Source of the DNA: Starkeya sp. ORNL1
Lineage (GTDB): Bacteria; Pseudomonadota; Alphaproteobacteria; Rhizobiales; Xanthobacteraceae
Assembly (NCBI RefSeq): GCF_012971745.1
Contig: NZ_CP048834.1
Location: forward strand, 2,356,001-2,420,000
DNA: 64,000 bases
Direction: 5' to 3'
Shown here: one piece after another, positions 55,538 to 63,668 of the stretch
Numbering within the stretch: position 1 is the stretch's first letter
How the letters are laid out: every line of letters begins with the position of its first letter
Program-made: the position numbers and the translations under genes
Notes under the pieces: generated by a model
Told to the model about the DNA's origin: nothing
The model's database searches: none
The model's input: the letters and a program-made list of their open reading frames with translations, nothing else

Positions 55538-55597
55538 ATGGTTACCCATCGACGCTGGCGTGATCGTCGCCATGCAGCGGGATCAGCGCTGCGATGA
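55538..55597 (+). CDS. Predicted 19-aa arginine-rich leader peptide
   Basis: ATG at 55538 follows a strong GGAGGAG ribosome-binding site and encodes MVTHRRWRDRRHAAGSALR, ending in a TGA that overlaps the EthD start as ATGA. Six of 19 residues are arginine. Its position and coupling suggest a leader peptide or translational enhancer of the TRAP-PRISE operon; the EthD gene itself has no other good ribosome-binding site. Confidence 0.5.
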   Translation: MVTHRRWRDRRHAAGSALR

Positions 55598-56307
55598 TCA
55601 AACTGGTGACCTTACAGAAACGTCATCCGAGCCTGACCCGGCCGGAGTTCGAGCAGCGCTGGCTCAATATCCATGGGCCGATGGCCGCCGCCTTCCCCGG
55701 GCTGCGCGGCTACATGCTCGGCTTTTCGCTGGATGATGGCGAGCCTCAGGCCGACGGCGTCGCCCAGCTCTGGTTCGACAGCCGCGAGGCCGCGCAGGTC
55801 TCCTACGCCTCCGATATCGGCCGCCAGGGCTCGGCTGATGCGAGCGCCTATCTCGCGCGGCGCGAGCATCTGCTGGCTTCCGAGCACTGGTTCACCACGA
55901 GAGGGGCGATCTCGACGACGCCGTTCAAGCTGGTGCTCGGCGTGAAGCGCGCGCCCAACCTGTCGCGCGCGGACTTCTGCACCCGTCTCGCCGGCGACGA
56001 CATCGGCAGTTTTGGCGCGGCATGCGGCGCCGCGCAGTTTCGCGTGAGCCTCGACGAAGCGGGCCTCATGCTCAATTCGAAGACGACCGGCCCGCTTGAT
56101 CTCGTCGAGGGCGAGGCGGTGTTCGACGGTCTGCTCGAATTCTGGTTCGCCGCGCGGGAAGCGGCCGACATGGGTCGCATCCGGCTGCGCGGGCTGGCCG
56201 AGCAGCGGCTCGCTCCGATCGTGTCCGCTACCGAGGATTTCCTGCTGCGGGAGCATGTGGTGGTGATGCCGCCCGCGCCTGCTTACGGATTGGAGAGAAT
56301 GCAGTGA
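55594..56307 (+). CDS. EthD-domain protein (two tandem domains)
   Basis: The 237-aa protein has an EthD motif near the start (RHPSLTRPEFEQRWLNIHGP in part) and a second, weaker copy from about residue 105 (FKLVLGVKRAPNLSRADFCTRLAG). EthD-like ferredoxin-fold proteins catalyse cyclisation, lactone or aldol-type steps or bind intermediates. It is the first full gene of the operon and its stop overlaps the PRISE start (GTGA). Confidence 0.82.
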   Translation: MIKLVTLQKRHPSLTRPEFEQRWLNIHGPMAAAFPGLRGYMLGFSLDDGEPQADGVAQLWFDSREAAQVSYASDIGRQGSADASAYLARREHLLASEHWFTTRGAISTTPFKLVLGVKRAPNLSRADFCTRLAGDDIGSFGAACGAAQFRVSLDEAGLMLNSKTTGPLDLVEGEAVFDGLLEFWFAAREAADMGRIRLRGLAEQRLAPIVSATEDFLLREHVVVMPPAPAYGLERMQ

Positions 56308-57359
56308 CGATGAAGAAAACCGCCCTCGTGGTCGGGGCGACCGGGGTCTCCGGGCGCGCCCTGATCGACTATCTCGATCGCCAGGAAGACTGGTCGGTCA
56401 TCGGCGTCTCGCGCAAGCCGCCCTATTTCGAGACCAAAGCACGCTTCGTCTCGGTCGACCTCACCGATCCGAAGAGCTGCGAGGAAGGGCTCGGCGGCCT
56501 CTCGGACGTGACGCACGTCTTCTACACCGCCTATGTCGACAACAAGGTGATCGCCGAGACCCGCGTGCCCAATACGCGGATGTTCGCGAACTTCCTGCCG
56601 GTGATCGAGAAGGCGGCAAAAAACCTTCAGCATGTGTGCCTGCTGCAGGGCACCAAATATTACGGACAGTATCTCGGCCCGTTCAAGACTCCTGCCAAGG
56701 AGACCGATCCGCGCATATCGGTGCCGCATTTCTACTACGATCAGCAGGATCTGCTGATGGCGGCGAGCGAAGGCAAGGGCTGGTCCTGGTCGGCGGCGCG
56801 CCCGCACGTGATATGCGGCTTCGCGCTCGGCAATCCGCTGAACCTGATCTCGACCATCGCGGTCTATGCCAGCCTGCTGCGCGAGATGGGCGAGCCCTTC
56901 ACCTTCCCCGGCAAGCCCGGCGCCTTCACCTCGATCTACCAGGCGACGGACGCCGACCTGCTCGCCAAGGCGATGGTGTGGATGTCGACCGCGCCGCAAT
57001 GCGCCAATGAAGCGTTCAACATCACCAATGGCGATTTCTTCCGCTACCAGCATCTGTGGCCGGCATTCGCCCGCCATTTCGGCCTGCCCGCCGGCGGCGT
57101 CGAGACCGTGGACGTGCCGACCCGGATGCAGGGCACGGAGAAGCTGTGGGATGCGATGGTCGAAAAATACGGCCTTCAGCGCCACCCGCTGTCGCTGCTG
57201 GTGAACTGGAACTTCGCCAACTACGCCTTCTCCAACGACTGGGACGTGATGTCCGACACCACCAAGTGCCGGAAGTTCGGCTTCCTCGACTTCGTCGACA
57301 GCGAACAGATGTTCCTCGACCAGTTCAGCGCATTGCAGCGCGAGAAGATCATTCCCTGA
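56304..57359 (+). CDS. PRISE-type SDR, progesterone 5-beta-reductase/iridoid synthase-like (TRAP cassette copy)
   Basis: The 351-aa protein has the cofactor motif VVGATGVSGRALIDYL and the PRISE pair Lys118 (QGTKYYGQYLGP) and Tyr144/145 (PHFYYDQQD). It ends QREKIIP, like the ABC-cassette copy (RQERVIP). GTG at 56304 overlaps the EthD stop and has GGAG eight bases upstream; ATG 56310 is the alternative. Expected reaction: NADPH-dependent reduction of an enone C=C. Confidence 0.9.
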   Translation: MTMKKTALVVGATGVSGRALIDYLDRQEDWSVIGVSRKPPYFETKARFVSVDLTDPKSCEEGLGGLSDVTHVFYTAYVDNKVIAETRVPNTRMFANFLPVIEKAAKNLQHVCLLQGTKYYGQYLGPFKTPAKETDPRISVPHFYYDQQDLLMAASEGKGWSWSAARPHVICGFALGNPLNLISTIAVYASLLREMGEPFTFPGKPGAFTSIYQATDADLLAKAMVWMSTAPQCANEAFNITNGDFFRYQHLWPAFARHFGLPAGGVETVDVPTRMQGTEKLWDAMVEKYGLQRHPLSLLVNWNFANYAFSNDWDVMSDTTKCRKFGFLDFVDSEQMFLDQFSALQREKIIP

Positions 57360-57374
57360 GTTGCGGAGAGACCC

Positions 57375-57680
57375 ATGCCCTTCATCGTCGAAGCCACGGA
57401 CAAGCCGAACTCGGCGGCGCTGCGCGAGCGGGTGCGGCCGGCGCACATCGCCTATCTGGAAGCCAATCTCGACAAGCTGCTCGCCGCCGGCGCCAAGCTG
57501 GACGATGACGGCATGACCGCGATCGGCAGCGTCTATGTCATCGCCACCGACAGCCGCGAGGCGGCCGAAGCCTTCGTCGCCGCCGATCCCTTCGTCACCG
57601 AGGGCGTGCTCGGCAACATCATCGCCACGCGCTGGCGCAAGGCGATCTTCGACCACCAGAGCTTCATCCCGAAAACCTGA
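57375..57680 (+). CDS. YciI-like protein
   Basis: The 101-aa protein has the YCII pattern RPAHIAYLEANLDKLLAAG, the acidic/His pair and AADPFVTEGVL. Relatives include muconolactone-isomerase-like folds and small dehydrochlorinases, so a lactone or isomerisation step is possible. It lies 15 bases after the PRISE gene with GGAGAG before its ATG. Confidence 0.85.
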   Translation: MPFIVEATDKPNSAALRERVRPAHIAYLEANLDKLLAAGAKLDDDGMTAIGSVYVIATDSREAAEAFVAADPFVTEGVLGNIIATRWRKAIFDHQSFIPKT

Positions 57681-57718
57681 CCGCCCTTTGCCGAACCCCG
57701 CATCGCCGGGAGGATGAG

Positions 57719-58153
57719 ATGAGCGTGACCGCCGAATTCGAACTGTCCGACGCGTTGCAGCAGGAGCTGGCGCGCAACGCCTTCAATCCATGCGTCGGGC
57801 ACATATTGCTGTCTGAGAGCGAGCGCGCGCGGGTGTGGTTCATCAGGCTCGCGCCCGGCGAGCGCATCGGCTTCCACCGCCACGTGCTGGATTATTTCTG
57901 GACCGCGCTGACCGCGGGCGTCGCCGTCTCGCACATCAATGGCGGGCCGCCGAAGCGCGCGGAATACTTCGCCGGCGAGACCCGGCACATGTCGTTCGCG
58001 CGTGGCGAATACATGCTGCACGACCTCCACAATGTCGGCTCGCAGGACCTGCTGTTCATCACGGTGGAGCATCTGCCGAGCGCGAATGATCCCCTTCCCT
58101 TGCCGGCGGACGTGGTGCCGCAGGGCCTTCCCGCCGGAGTGAGACTGCCATGA
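57719..58153 (+). CDS. Cupin-domain protein (TRAP cassette copy)
   Basis: The 144-aa cupin has motif 1 GERIGFHRHVLDYFWTAL (His53, His55) identical to its paralogue at 19326, and motif 2 HDLHN (His101, Asn105). The usual motif-1 Glu is missing in both copies. GGAGGATGAG precedes the ATG, and its end overlaps the SDR start by four bases (ATGA). Confidence 0.88.
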   Translation: MSVTAEFELSDALQQELARNAFNPCVGHILLSESERARVWFIRLAPGERIGFHRHVLDYFWTALTAGVAVSHINGGPPKRAEYFAGETRHMSFARGEYMLHDLHNVGSQDLLFITVEHLPSANDPLPLPADVVPQGLPAGVRLP

Positions 58154-58968
58154 AGCCCTTCCAGCCAGAGGGCGCGAAGGCGCCGTTCCCGCCCGACATC
58201 TTCAAGGGCCAGATCTTCGCGGGCCAGGTGTTCCTCGTCACCGGCGCCGGTCGCGGCATCGGCCGGCTGCTGGCCGAGCGGCTCGCGAGCCTCGGCGGGC
58301 ACGTCGGACTGTGCGACCTGGTGCCGGAGCGCGCCGAGGAAGTGGCGCAGCTCATCGCCAGCGAGGGTGGCAGCGCGCTCGCCATCGCCGCCGACGTCTC
58401 CCGGGAACAGGACGTGCAGGCGGCCGTCGCGGCGGTGCTCGAGCGCTGGGGTCGCGTCAATGTCCTCGTCAATGCAGCGGGCAGCTATGGCGCCGCCTAT
58501 CGCGTGACCCACGAGACGCCGGTCGAGGAGTGGGACCAGGTGTTCGCCTCGAATGTGCGCGGCAGCTTTCTCTGCGCCAAGGCGGTGCTGCCGCACATGG
58601 TCGCCGCGGGCGGCGGGCGCATCATCAATTTCGCCTCCAATGCCGGCCGCTCGGTCAGCCCGCTGCTGGGCTGCTCCTACACCGCGGCCAAGACCGCGGT
58701 CATCGGCATGACGCGCCATCTCTCCCGCGAATACGCCAAGCACGGCGTGCTGGTGAACACCATCGCGCCGGGGCCGGTGGTGGGCGAGCGCGTCAGCGAG
58801 TTGCTGCAGGACGATGCCGACGGCGCCGCGCTCAATGCGCAGATCCCGATCGGCCGCCTCGCCGAGCCGGCCGACATCGTCGATGTCGTGCTGTTCATGG
58901 CGTCCGACGCCTCCCGCTACATGACCGGAGCCATTCTCGACGTCTCGGGAGGGCTGATCCTCGCCTGA
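58150..58968 (+). CDS. Classical SDR oxidoreductase (TRAP cassette copy)
   Basis: The 272-aa enzyme has TGAGRGIGRLLA, VNAAGSYG, FASNAG and YTAAK in the usual order, with Asp in LCDLVPE for NAD(H). It starts within the cupin gene end. It is the counterpart of the SDR at 19824, though clearly diverged. Confidence 0.92.
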   Translation: MKPFQPEGAKAPFPPDIFKGQIFAGQVFLVTGAGRGIGRLLAERLASLGGHVGLCDLVPERAEEVAQLIASEGGSALAIAADVSREQDVQAAVAAVLERWGRVNVLVNAAGSYGAAYRVTHETPVEEWDQVFASNVRGSFLCAKAVLPHMVAAGGGRIINFASNAGRSVSPLLGCSYTAAKTAVIGMTRHLSREYAKHGVLVNTIAPGPVVGERVSELLQDDADGAALNAQIPIGRLAEPADIVDVVLFMASDASRYMTGAILDVSGGLILA

Positions 58969-59074
58969 TCGCGCCTGCGCCTAACGCCAAGCAAAGCCAG
59001 AGCTGGGCTGCAGCCATGCCAGAGCAATGCCAGGGCACAGCCAAAGCAAAAACAATCTTCGGAGGAAAACACAG

Positions 59075-60079
59075 ATGCGCCAGCTTACCCGCAGGACCTT
59101 TGTCGCGTCGGCCGCCGCCGGCGTCACGACCTTCGCCCTTTTGAAGCCCGCCTTCGCCGCGACCTACAAGCTCGCCACCAACCTGCCGGCCGGCCATCCG
59201 ATGCTGACCCGGCTGCAGGAGGCGGCGGACAAGATCGCCGCCGACACCAATGGCGAATTCACGCTGCGCTTCTTCCCGAACAGCCAGCTCGGCGGCGATC
59301 TCGAAGTGCTGTCGCAGCTGCGCTCCGGCGCCATCCAGTTCTACCCGCTGGCCGGCGCGCAATTGTCCAACCTGGTGCCGATCGCCTCGCTGAACGGCGT
59401 CGGCTTCGCCTTCAAGGACATCTCCGACGTCTGGAAGGCGATGGATGGCGAGGTCGGCGCCATGGTTCGCAACGCGCTGCGCGATTCCGGGCTGTTCGTA
59501 TTCGACGAGATGTTCGACAACGGCTTCCGCCAGATCACCACCGGCTCCAAGCCGATCGAGAAGCCGGCCGATCTTGCCGGCGTGCATATCCGCGTCCCGC
59601 CGAGCCCACTCTCGACCTCGCTGTTCAAGGCGTTCGGCGCCGCGCCGCAATCGATCAGCTTCGGCGAGGTCTACACCGCCTTGCAGACCAAGCTGGTCGA
59701 CGCGCAGGAGAACCCCCTGCCCCTCGTCGACACCGGCAAATTCTACGAAGTCCAGAAATATGTCAGCATGACCAACCACATGTGGGATGGCTTCTGGATC
59801 CTGGCGAACCAGGCGTTCTGGCAGAAGCAGCCGCAGGCGACGCGCGACATCGTCGCCAAGCGCTTCCGCGAGGCGGCACTGGCGGAGCGCGAGGATCTCG
59901 TAAAGCTCACCGGCAGCATCACCGCCAAGCTCAAGGCCGCCGGCATGACCTTCGTCGAGCCGGACCGCCAGGCGTTCCGCGCCCATCTCGACGGCACGCC
60001 CTTCTATGGCGAGTGGAAGGAGCGCTTCGGGGCGCAGGCCTGGGCCACGCTCGAGCGCTACACCGGAAAGCTCGGGTAA
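59075..60079 (+). CDS. TRAP transporter substrate-binding protein (DctP-type)
   Basis: The 334-aa protein has a twin-arginine signal (TRRTFVASAAAGVTTFALL) and DctP features: KLATNLPAGHPMLTRLQEAADKI, QLGGDLEVLSQLRSGAIQF and the ligand-binding Arg region (GVHIRVPPSP). It captures an acidic organic solute. GGAGGAAAA precedes the ATG. A 106-base gap separates it from the SDR. Confidence 0.94.
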   Translation: MRQLTRRTFVASAAAGVTTFALLKPAFAATYKLATNLPAGHPMLTRLQEAADKIAADTNGEFTLRFFPNSQLGGDLEVLSQLRSGAIQFYPLAGAQLSNLVPIASLNGVGFAFKDISDVWKAMDGEVGAMVRNALRDSGLFVFDEMFDNGFRQITTGSKPIEKPADLAGVHIRVPPSPLSTSLFKAFGAAPQSISFGEVYTALQTKLVDAQENPLPLVDTGKFYEVQKYVSMTNHMWDGFWILANQAFWQKQPQATRDIVAKRFREAALAEREDLVKLTGSITAKLKAAGMTFVEPDRQAFRAHLDGTPFYGEWKERFGAQAWATLERYTGKLG

Positions 60080-60084
60080 CGGCG

Positions 60085-61971
60085 ATGGATGCGGTCGATC
60101 ACCGGGCGGCGTCACGCCCACTTTCCGACAGCCGCCCGCACGCATCGGTCGGCCGCTTCCTCGATGCGCTGGAGCGCGCGCTCGGCCTCGTGGTGGATGT
60201 GGTGGCGGCGACGCTGCTCACGGTCGACATCGTCCTGCTGGCCGGGGCGGTGCTCGCCCGCTATGTCTTCAACGTGCCGATCACCTGGATCGAGGAGCTG
60301 GCGACGCTCATCTTCCTGTGGTTCGGCATGCTCGGCGTCGCCAGCGCCTTGCGGCGCGGCCTGCACATGCGCCTGTCCTTCATCCTGTCGAAGATGGCAC
60401 CGCCGCTGCGCGAGCGCTTCGAAAGCGCGGCGTCCCTCATCCTGCTGGTCTTCCTCGCCAAGCTGATGATGCCGACGCTGGAACTCATCGAGCTCAATCA
60501 TCCGCTGCGCTCGCCCAACCTCGGCATACCCGGCTCGGTCGGTGCGCTCGCCACCACGGTGAGCGTCGCGCTGATGATCGTGTTCCTGCTGATCCGCATG
60601 TGGCGCACCTCGCCGCCGGGCCGCTTCGCCGCGCACTTGGCAATAGCAGTGGCCATCGTTGCCGCACTGGAGACCACGACGCCGTTCATGGAAGGGCTCG
60701 GCAACGCCAATCTGGTGCTGTTCTTCGGCTTCGGCGTGATGGTGCTGATCGCGATCGGCGTGCCGATCGCCTTCTCCTTCGGCACCGCGACCCTGCTCTA
60801 TTTCCTGCTGACGACGGACCTGCCGCTCACCGTCATTGTCGGGCGCATCAATGAGGGGATGTCGCACTTCATCCTGCTCACCATTCCGCTCTTCATCTTC
60901 CTCGGCCTGCAGATCCAGTACACCGGCATGGCCAAGAGCATGATCGACTTCGTCACCGCGCTGATCGGCAATGCGCGCGGCGGGCTGAGCTACGTCATGC
61001 TGTGCGCCATGTACCTGGTGTCCGGCATTTCCGGCGCGAAGGCGGCCGACATGGCCGCCATCGGCCCGATCCTGGCGCCGGCCATGAAGGAGCGCGGCGT
61101 GCGCGAGGGCGATGTCATCGCCTTGCTCGCGGTCTCCGCGGCGGCGGCGGAGACCATCCCGCCGAGCCTCGTGCTCATCATCATCGGCTCGGTGACCGGC
61201 ATCTCGATCGCGGCGCTGTTCATCGGCGGGCTGGTGCCGGCCGTGGTCTGCATGCTGGCGTTGGCGATCGTGGTCTTTGCCCGCTCGCGCAGCGAGCGGC
61301 GCGTCGAAGCGAAGCGCGACCTGCGTCTCATCGGGCGCACCTTCATCGTCGCCATCCCGGCTTTGCTGCTGCCGCTGATCATCCGCGCCGCGGTGCTGGA
61401 GGGCATCGCCACGGCGACCGAGGTGGCGGTCATCGGCATCGCCTATTGCGCCGTGGTCGGCACCGTCATGATGAAGGGCATCTCGCTGCGCCGCATGGCG
61501 GAGATGCTGGTCGAGACCGTCGCCATGTCCGGCGCCGTCATGATCATCATCGCGCTGGCGGGTGCCATGTCCTGGGCGCTGACGCAGTCCGGCTTCGCCC
61601 AGACCCTGGTCGAGGTGATGACCAACCTGCCCGGCGGCAAGGCGGGCTTCCTCGCGGTCTCGATCCTCGCCTTCATCGTGTTCGGCAGCATATTGGAGGG
61701 CATCCCGGCCATCGTGCTGTTCGGCCCGCTGCTGGTGCCGGCGGCGCAGACGCTCGGCGTGCATCCGGTGCAATATGCGATGGTGGTGCTGCTCTCGATG
61801 GGGCTCGGCCTGTTCTCGCCGCCCTTCGGCTATGGCTATTACACTGCCTGCGCCGTCGCCAAGGTTTCGCCGGACGACGCCATGGGAAACATGATCCCCT
61901 ATCTGCTGGCGCTGCTCGCCGCCATCATCGTGATCGCGGCATTCCCCTGGCTGAGCATCGGCTTCCTGTAG
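60085..61971 (+). CDS. Fused TRAP transporter permease (DctQ-DctM)
   Basis: The 628-aa protein joins the small DctQ subunit (about residues 30-175, ITWIEELATLIFLWFGMLG) and the large DctM subunit (about 200-628, SGISGAKAADMAAIG, LFSPPFGYGYYTA) in one chain with 16 or so spans. Fusions of this kind are known. It starts five bases after DctP, completing a sodium-driven high-affinity importer for the operon's substrate. Confidence 0.94.
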   Translation: MDAVDHRAASRPLSDSRPHASVGRFLDALERALGLVVDVVAATLLTVDIVLLAGAVLARYVFNVPITWIEELATLIFLWFGMLGVASALRRGLHMRLSFILSKMAPPLRERFESAASLILLVFLAKLMMPTLELIELNHPLRSPNLGIPGSVGALATTVSVALMIVFLLIRMWRTSPPGRFAAHLAIAVAIVAALETTTPFMEGLGNANLVLFFGFGVMVLIAIGVPIAFSFGTATLLYFLLTTDLPLTVIVGRINEGMSHFILLTIPLFIFLGLQIQYTGMAKSMIDFVTALIGNARGGLSYVMLCAMYLVSGISGAKAADMAAIGPILAPAMKERGVREGDVIALLAVSAAAAETIPPSLVLIIIGSVTGISIAALFIGGLVPAVVCMLALAIVVFARSRSERRVEAKRDLRLIGRTFIVAIPALLLPLIIRAAVLEGIATATEVAVIGIAYCAVVGTVMMKGISLRRMAEMLVETVAMSGAVMIIIALAGAMSWALTQSGFAQTLVEVMTNLPGGKAGFLAVSILAFIVFGSILEGIPAIVLFGPLLVPAAQTLGVHPVQYAMVVLLSMGLGLFSPPFGYGYYTACAVAKVSPDDAMGNMIPYLLALLAAIIVIAAFPWLSIGFL

Positions 61972-61985
61972 CCGCGGGGGGCAAC

Positions 61986-62018
61986 GGGCGCGGCGCGAGC
62001 GGGCGCGCCGCCGCGCCC
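61986..62018. terminator. GC-rich hairpin between convergent TRAP and CGNR genes
   Basis: A 10-bp stem (61986-61995 with 62009-62018) closes a 13-base loop just after the TRAP stop. No T-run is seen, so it is a possible bidirectional terminator of modest strength. Confidence 0.4.
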
Positions 62019-62029
62019 GGCGAGCTTCG

Positions 62030-62653
62030 CTACTGCTGTGCCTTGAGCCGGTGTCGATGCGCCGCCTGTTTCGCGCGGTTGCCGCAGATCGCCATGCTGC
62101 ACCATCTGCGTGCGTGGCCTCGCGTATGATCGGCGAACATCAGCGTGCAGGCCGGACCCTCGCACGCCTTCACGTGCGAGAAGTCCTCCTCGCACACAAG
62201 TTTCGCCAATGCTTCCCCGATCGGCAGAAGCAAAGCTTCCGGGGATCGCCACCGGCGCATCATCCGCAGTTCCAGACCACCTGCGCTTTCGTCATCGCGC
62301 GCCACAATGCGCCCGAACCCTTCATCGCGTTCGAGCAGTCGGTTCAGCGGTTCCAGCTCGTGCAGATCCTTGGAGGTGAGCGCTCGTCCCTTGCGCACCC
62401 GAACGAACCCCCTGAACCATTCGCGAAGGCCTCTCGCCTGAGCCGCCACATTGTCGAGCTCTCCGGGCATCGCCTGCGCCCTCAGAGTCTCGAGCGTGTC
62501 GGCAGGCACGAGGCGCGCCTGTTCCAGCCACGCGACGAAACCGTCGCCGTCGTCGATCCAGTCGACCGGCGTATCCACCGGCGTGGCGACTGAATTCAGG
62601 AAATCCAGGCCGAGCGCGTCGGCGAGGAATATGGCGGGCGGGCGGTGAGCCAT
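62030..62653 (-). CDS. CGNR zinc-finger (ABATE-domain) regulator
   Basis: The 207-aa protein has an N-terminal ABATE domain (FLADALGLDFLNSV) and a C-terminal CGNR zinc finger with Cys164 (or 169), Cys185 and Cys190 in CSMAICGNRAK. These are one-component regulators of unknown ligands, usually controlling neighbouring genes. The inverted repeat 62726-62756 lies upstream of its start, and the same motif precedes the hydrolase at 63669. Confidence 0.9.
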   Translation of the reverse strand: MAHRPPAIFLADALGLDFLNSVATPVDTPVDWIDDGDGFVAWLEQARLVPADTLETLRAQAMPGELDNVAAQARGLREWFRGFVRVRKGRALTSKDLHELEPLNRLLERDEGFGRIVARDDESAGGLELRMMRRWRSPEALLLPIGEALAKLVCEEDFSHVKACEGPACTLMFADHTRGHARRWCSMAICGNRAKQAAHRHRLKAQQ

Positions 62654-62725
62654 CGGGGCGGTCTCTCGGTAGGGAACCAATAAATAACCCCTCCAGGGGC
62701 CATTGACAAGTTACAAATATCGATC

Positions 62726-62756
62726 GTAACCTTCACATAAGCTCTAGACAGGTTAC
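62726..62756. promoter_or_regulatory. Inverted repeat GTAACCT-N17-AGGTTAC near the CGNR gene
   Basis: Perfect 7-bp arms are separated by 17 bases, about 75-105 bases upstream of the CGNR start. A further GTTAC half-site lies at 62710-62714. The same arms and spacing recur at 63623-63651. Confidence 0.6.
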
Positions 62757-62814
62757 TAACCGATGTGCCCGACGAGAGCGTCAGGGAGCGATGAGAGCCA
62801 GGGAAGGAGCCGGA

Positions 62815-62910
62815 CATGTCCCGCAATGATGTGAGTGCGCCGGGCGTTGTCGTGGACCTCATACGTGCTGCGGTGCGCGAGGCATCGGCCGGCCAGAACT
62901 CACGTCCGTG
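62815..62910 (+). CDS. Possible 31-aa peptide upstream of the TMEM175-like gene
   Basis: An ATG at 62815 with AAGGAG upstream opens a short frame (MSRNDVSAPGVVVDLIRAA, then REASAGQNSRP) ending at 62910. It has no hydrophobic span and I recognise no family. It could be a leader peptide or simply chance. Confidence 0.3.
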
Positions 62911-62945
62911 ACGTGACTTATCAAGGCAAAGAGCGGGAGGTCGCC

Positions 62946-63530
62946 ATGCATGAAAGCAAGACCACTCCTGAGCGGCTCGGCGCATTCACCGACGCCGTGA
63001 TCGCGGTGATCATCACCATCATGGTGCTGGAGCTCGAGGCGCCCGAGGAAGCGACATTCGCGGCGTTGCTGCCGCTCTGGCCAACGGCGATAAGCTATGT
63101 GGTGAGCTACCTCTTCATTGCCATCATCTGGCTCAACCACCACCACCTGCTGCGCTTCGTCGGCCACACCACGCCGGCTCTGATCTGGGTCAACTTCGCC
63201 CATCTCTTCGGGATATCGCTCGTGCCGTTCGCAACCGCCTGGGTCGCGCGCACGCAAATGGCATCAGCGCCCGTGGTTACCTACGCCGCGATCTTCGTCT
63301 TCGTGAACCTGGCCTATATCGTGTTCGAGCGGCAGGTGCTGGGCCAGGCCGACGCCGCCCAGATGCCGGAGCGTGCGAGGCGCATGGCGAAGCGCCGGTC
63401 CTTTGCCACCCTGTCGATCTTCGCGAGCGCCATCGTCGTGGCTGTGTTCGCGCCGCGCGCCGGCTTCGCCCTGATCTGCTGCGCACTGTTGCCCTATCTC
63501 AGGCCGGAACCGCCCGGCGCGCGGGCATAG
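62946..63530 (+). CDS. TMEM175-like (DUF1211) integral membrane protein
   Basis: The 194-aa protein has about six spans and the DUF1211/TMEM175 signature: Arg10 followed by Phe14-Thr15-Asp16 (RLGAFTD, for the usual RxxxFSD) and the pore-lining IVLEL-type segment IITIMVLELEAP. Relatives are potassium channels. A WLNHHHLLRF segment in the third span is typical. GGGAGG precedes the ATG at 62946. Confidence 0.88.
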   Translation: MHESKTTPERLGAFTDAVIAVIITIMVLELEAPEEATFAALLPLWPTAISYVVSYLFIAIIWLNHHHLLRFVGHTTPALIWVNFAHLFGISLVPFATAWVARTQMASAPVVTYAAIFVFVNLAYIVFERQVLGQADAAQMPERARRMAKRRSFATLSIFASAIVVAVFAPRAGFALICCALLPYLRPEPPGARA

Positions 63531-63622
63531 ACGCCCACCCGTCGCCATCGCAAGGCATCGCACGCAGTTCCGCGAGGATGGCGAGTTCCGCGAGCAGCTG
63601 ACTGGCCATACTCAATCATAAA

Positions 63623-63651
63623 TAACCTGTTTGATATAATTTAATAGGTTA
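63623..63651. promoter_or_regulatory. Inverted repeat TAACCT-N17-AGGTTA before the hydrolase gene
   Basis: The arms match those at 62726-62756, with the same 17-base spacing. A consensus-like -10 (TATAAT, 63635-63640) lies inside, so a bound regulator would block or reshape the promoter. The site ends 17 bases before the ATG at 63669. Confidence 0.6.
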
Positions 63652-63668
63652 GCAGAAGGAGACGCGAC

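Noticed and set aside
60112..61773. 553-codon minus-strand frame across the TRAP permease
   Set aside because: It is extremely rich in His, Arg, Asp and Gln and opposite a clear membrane protein, so it is a shadow.
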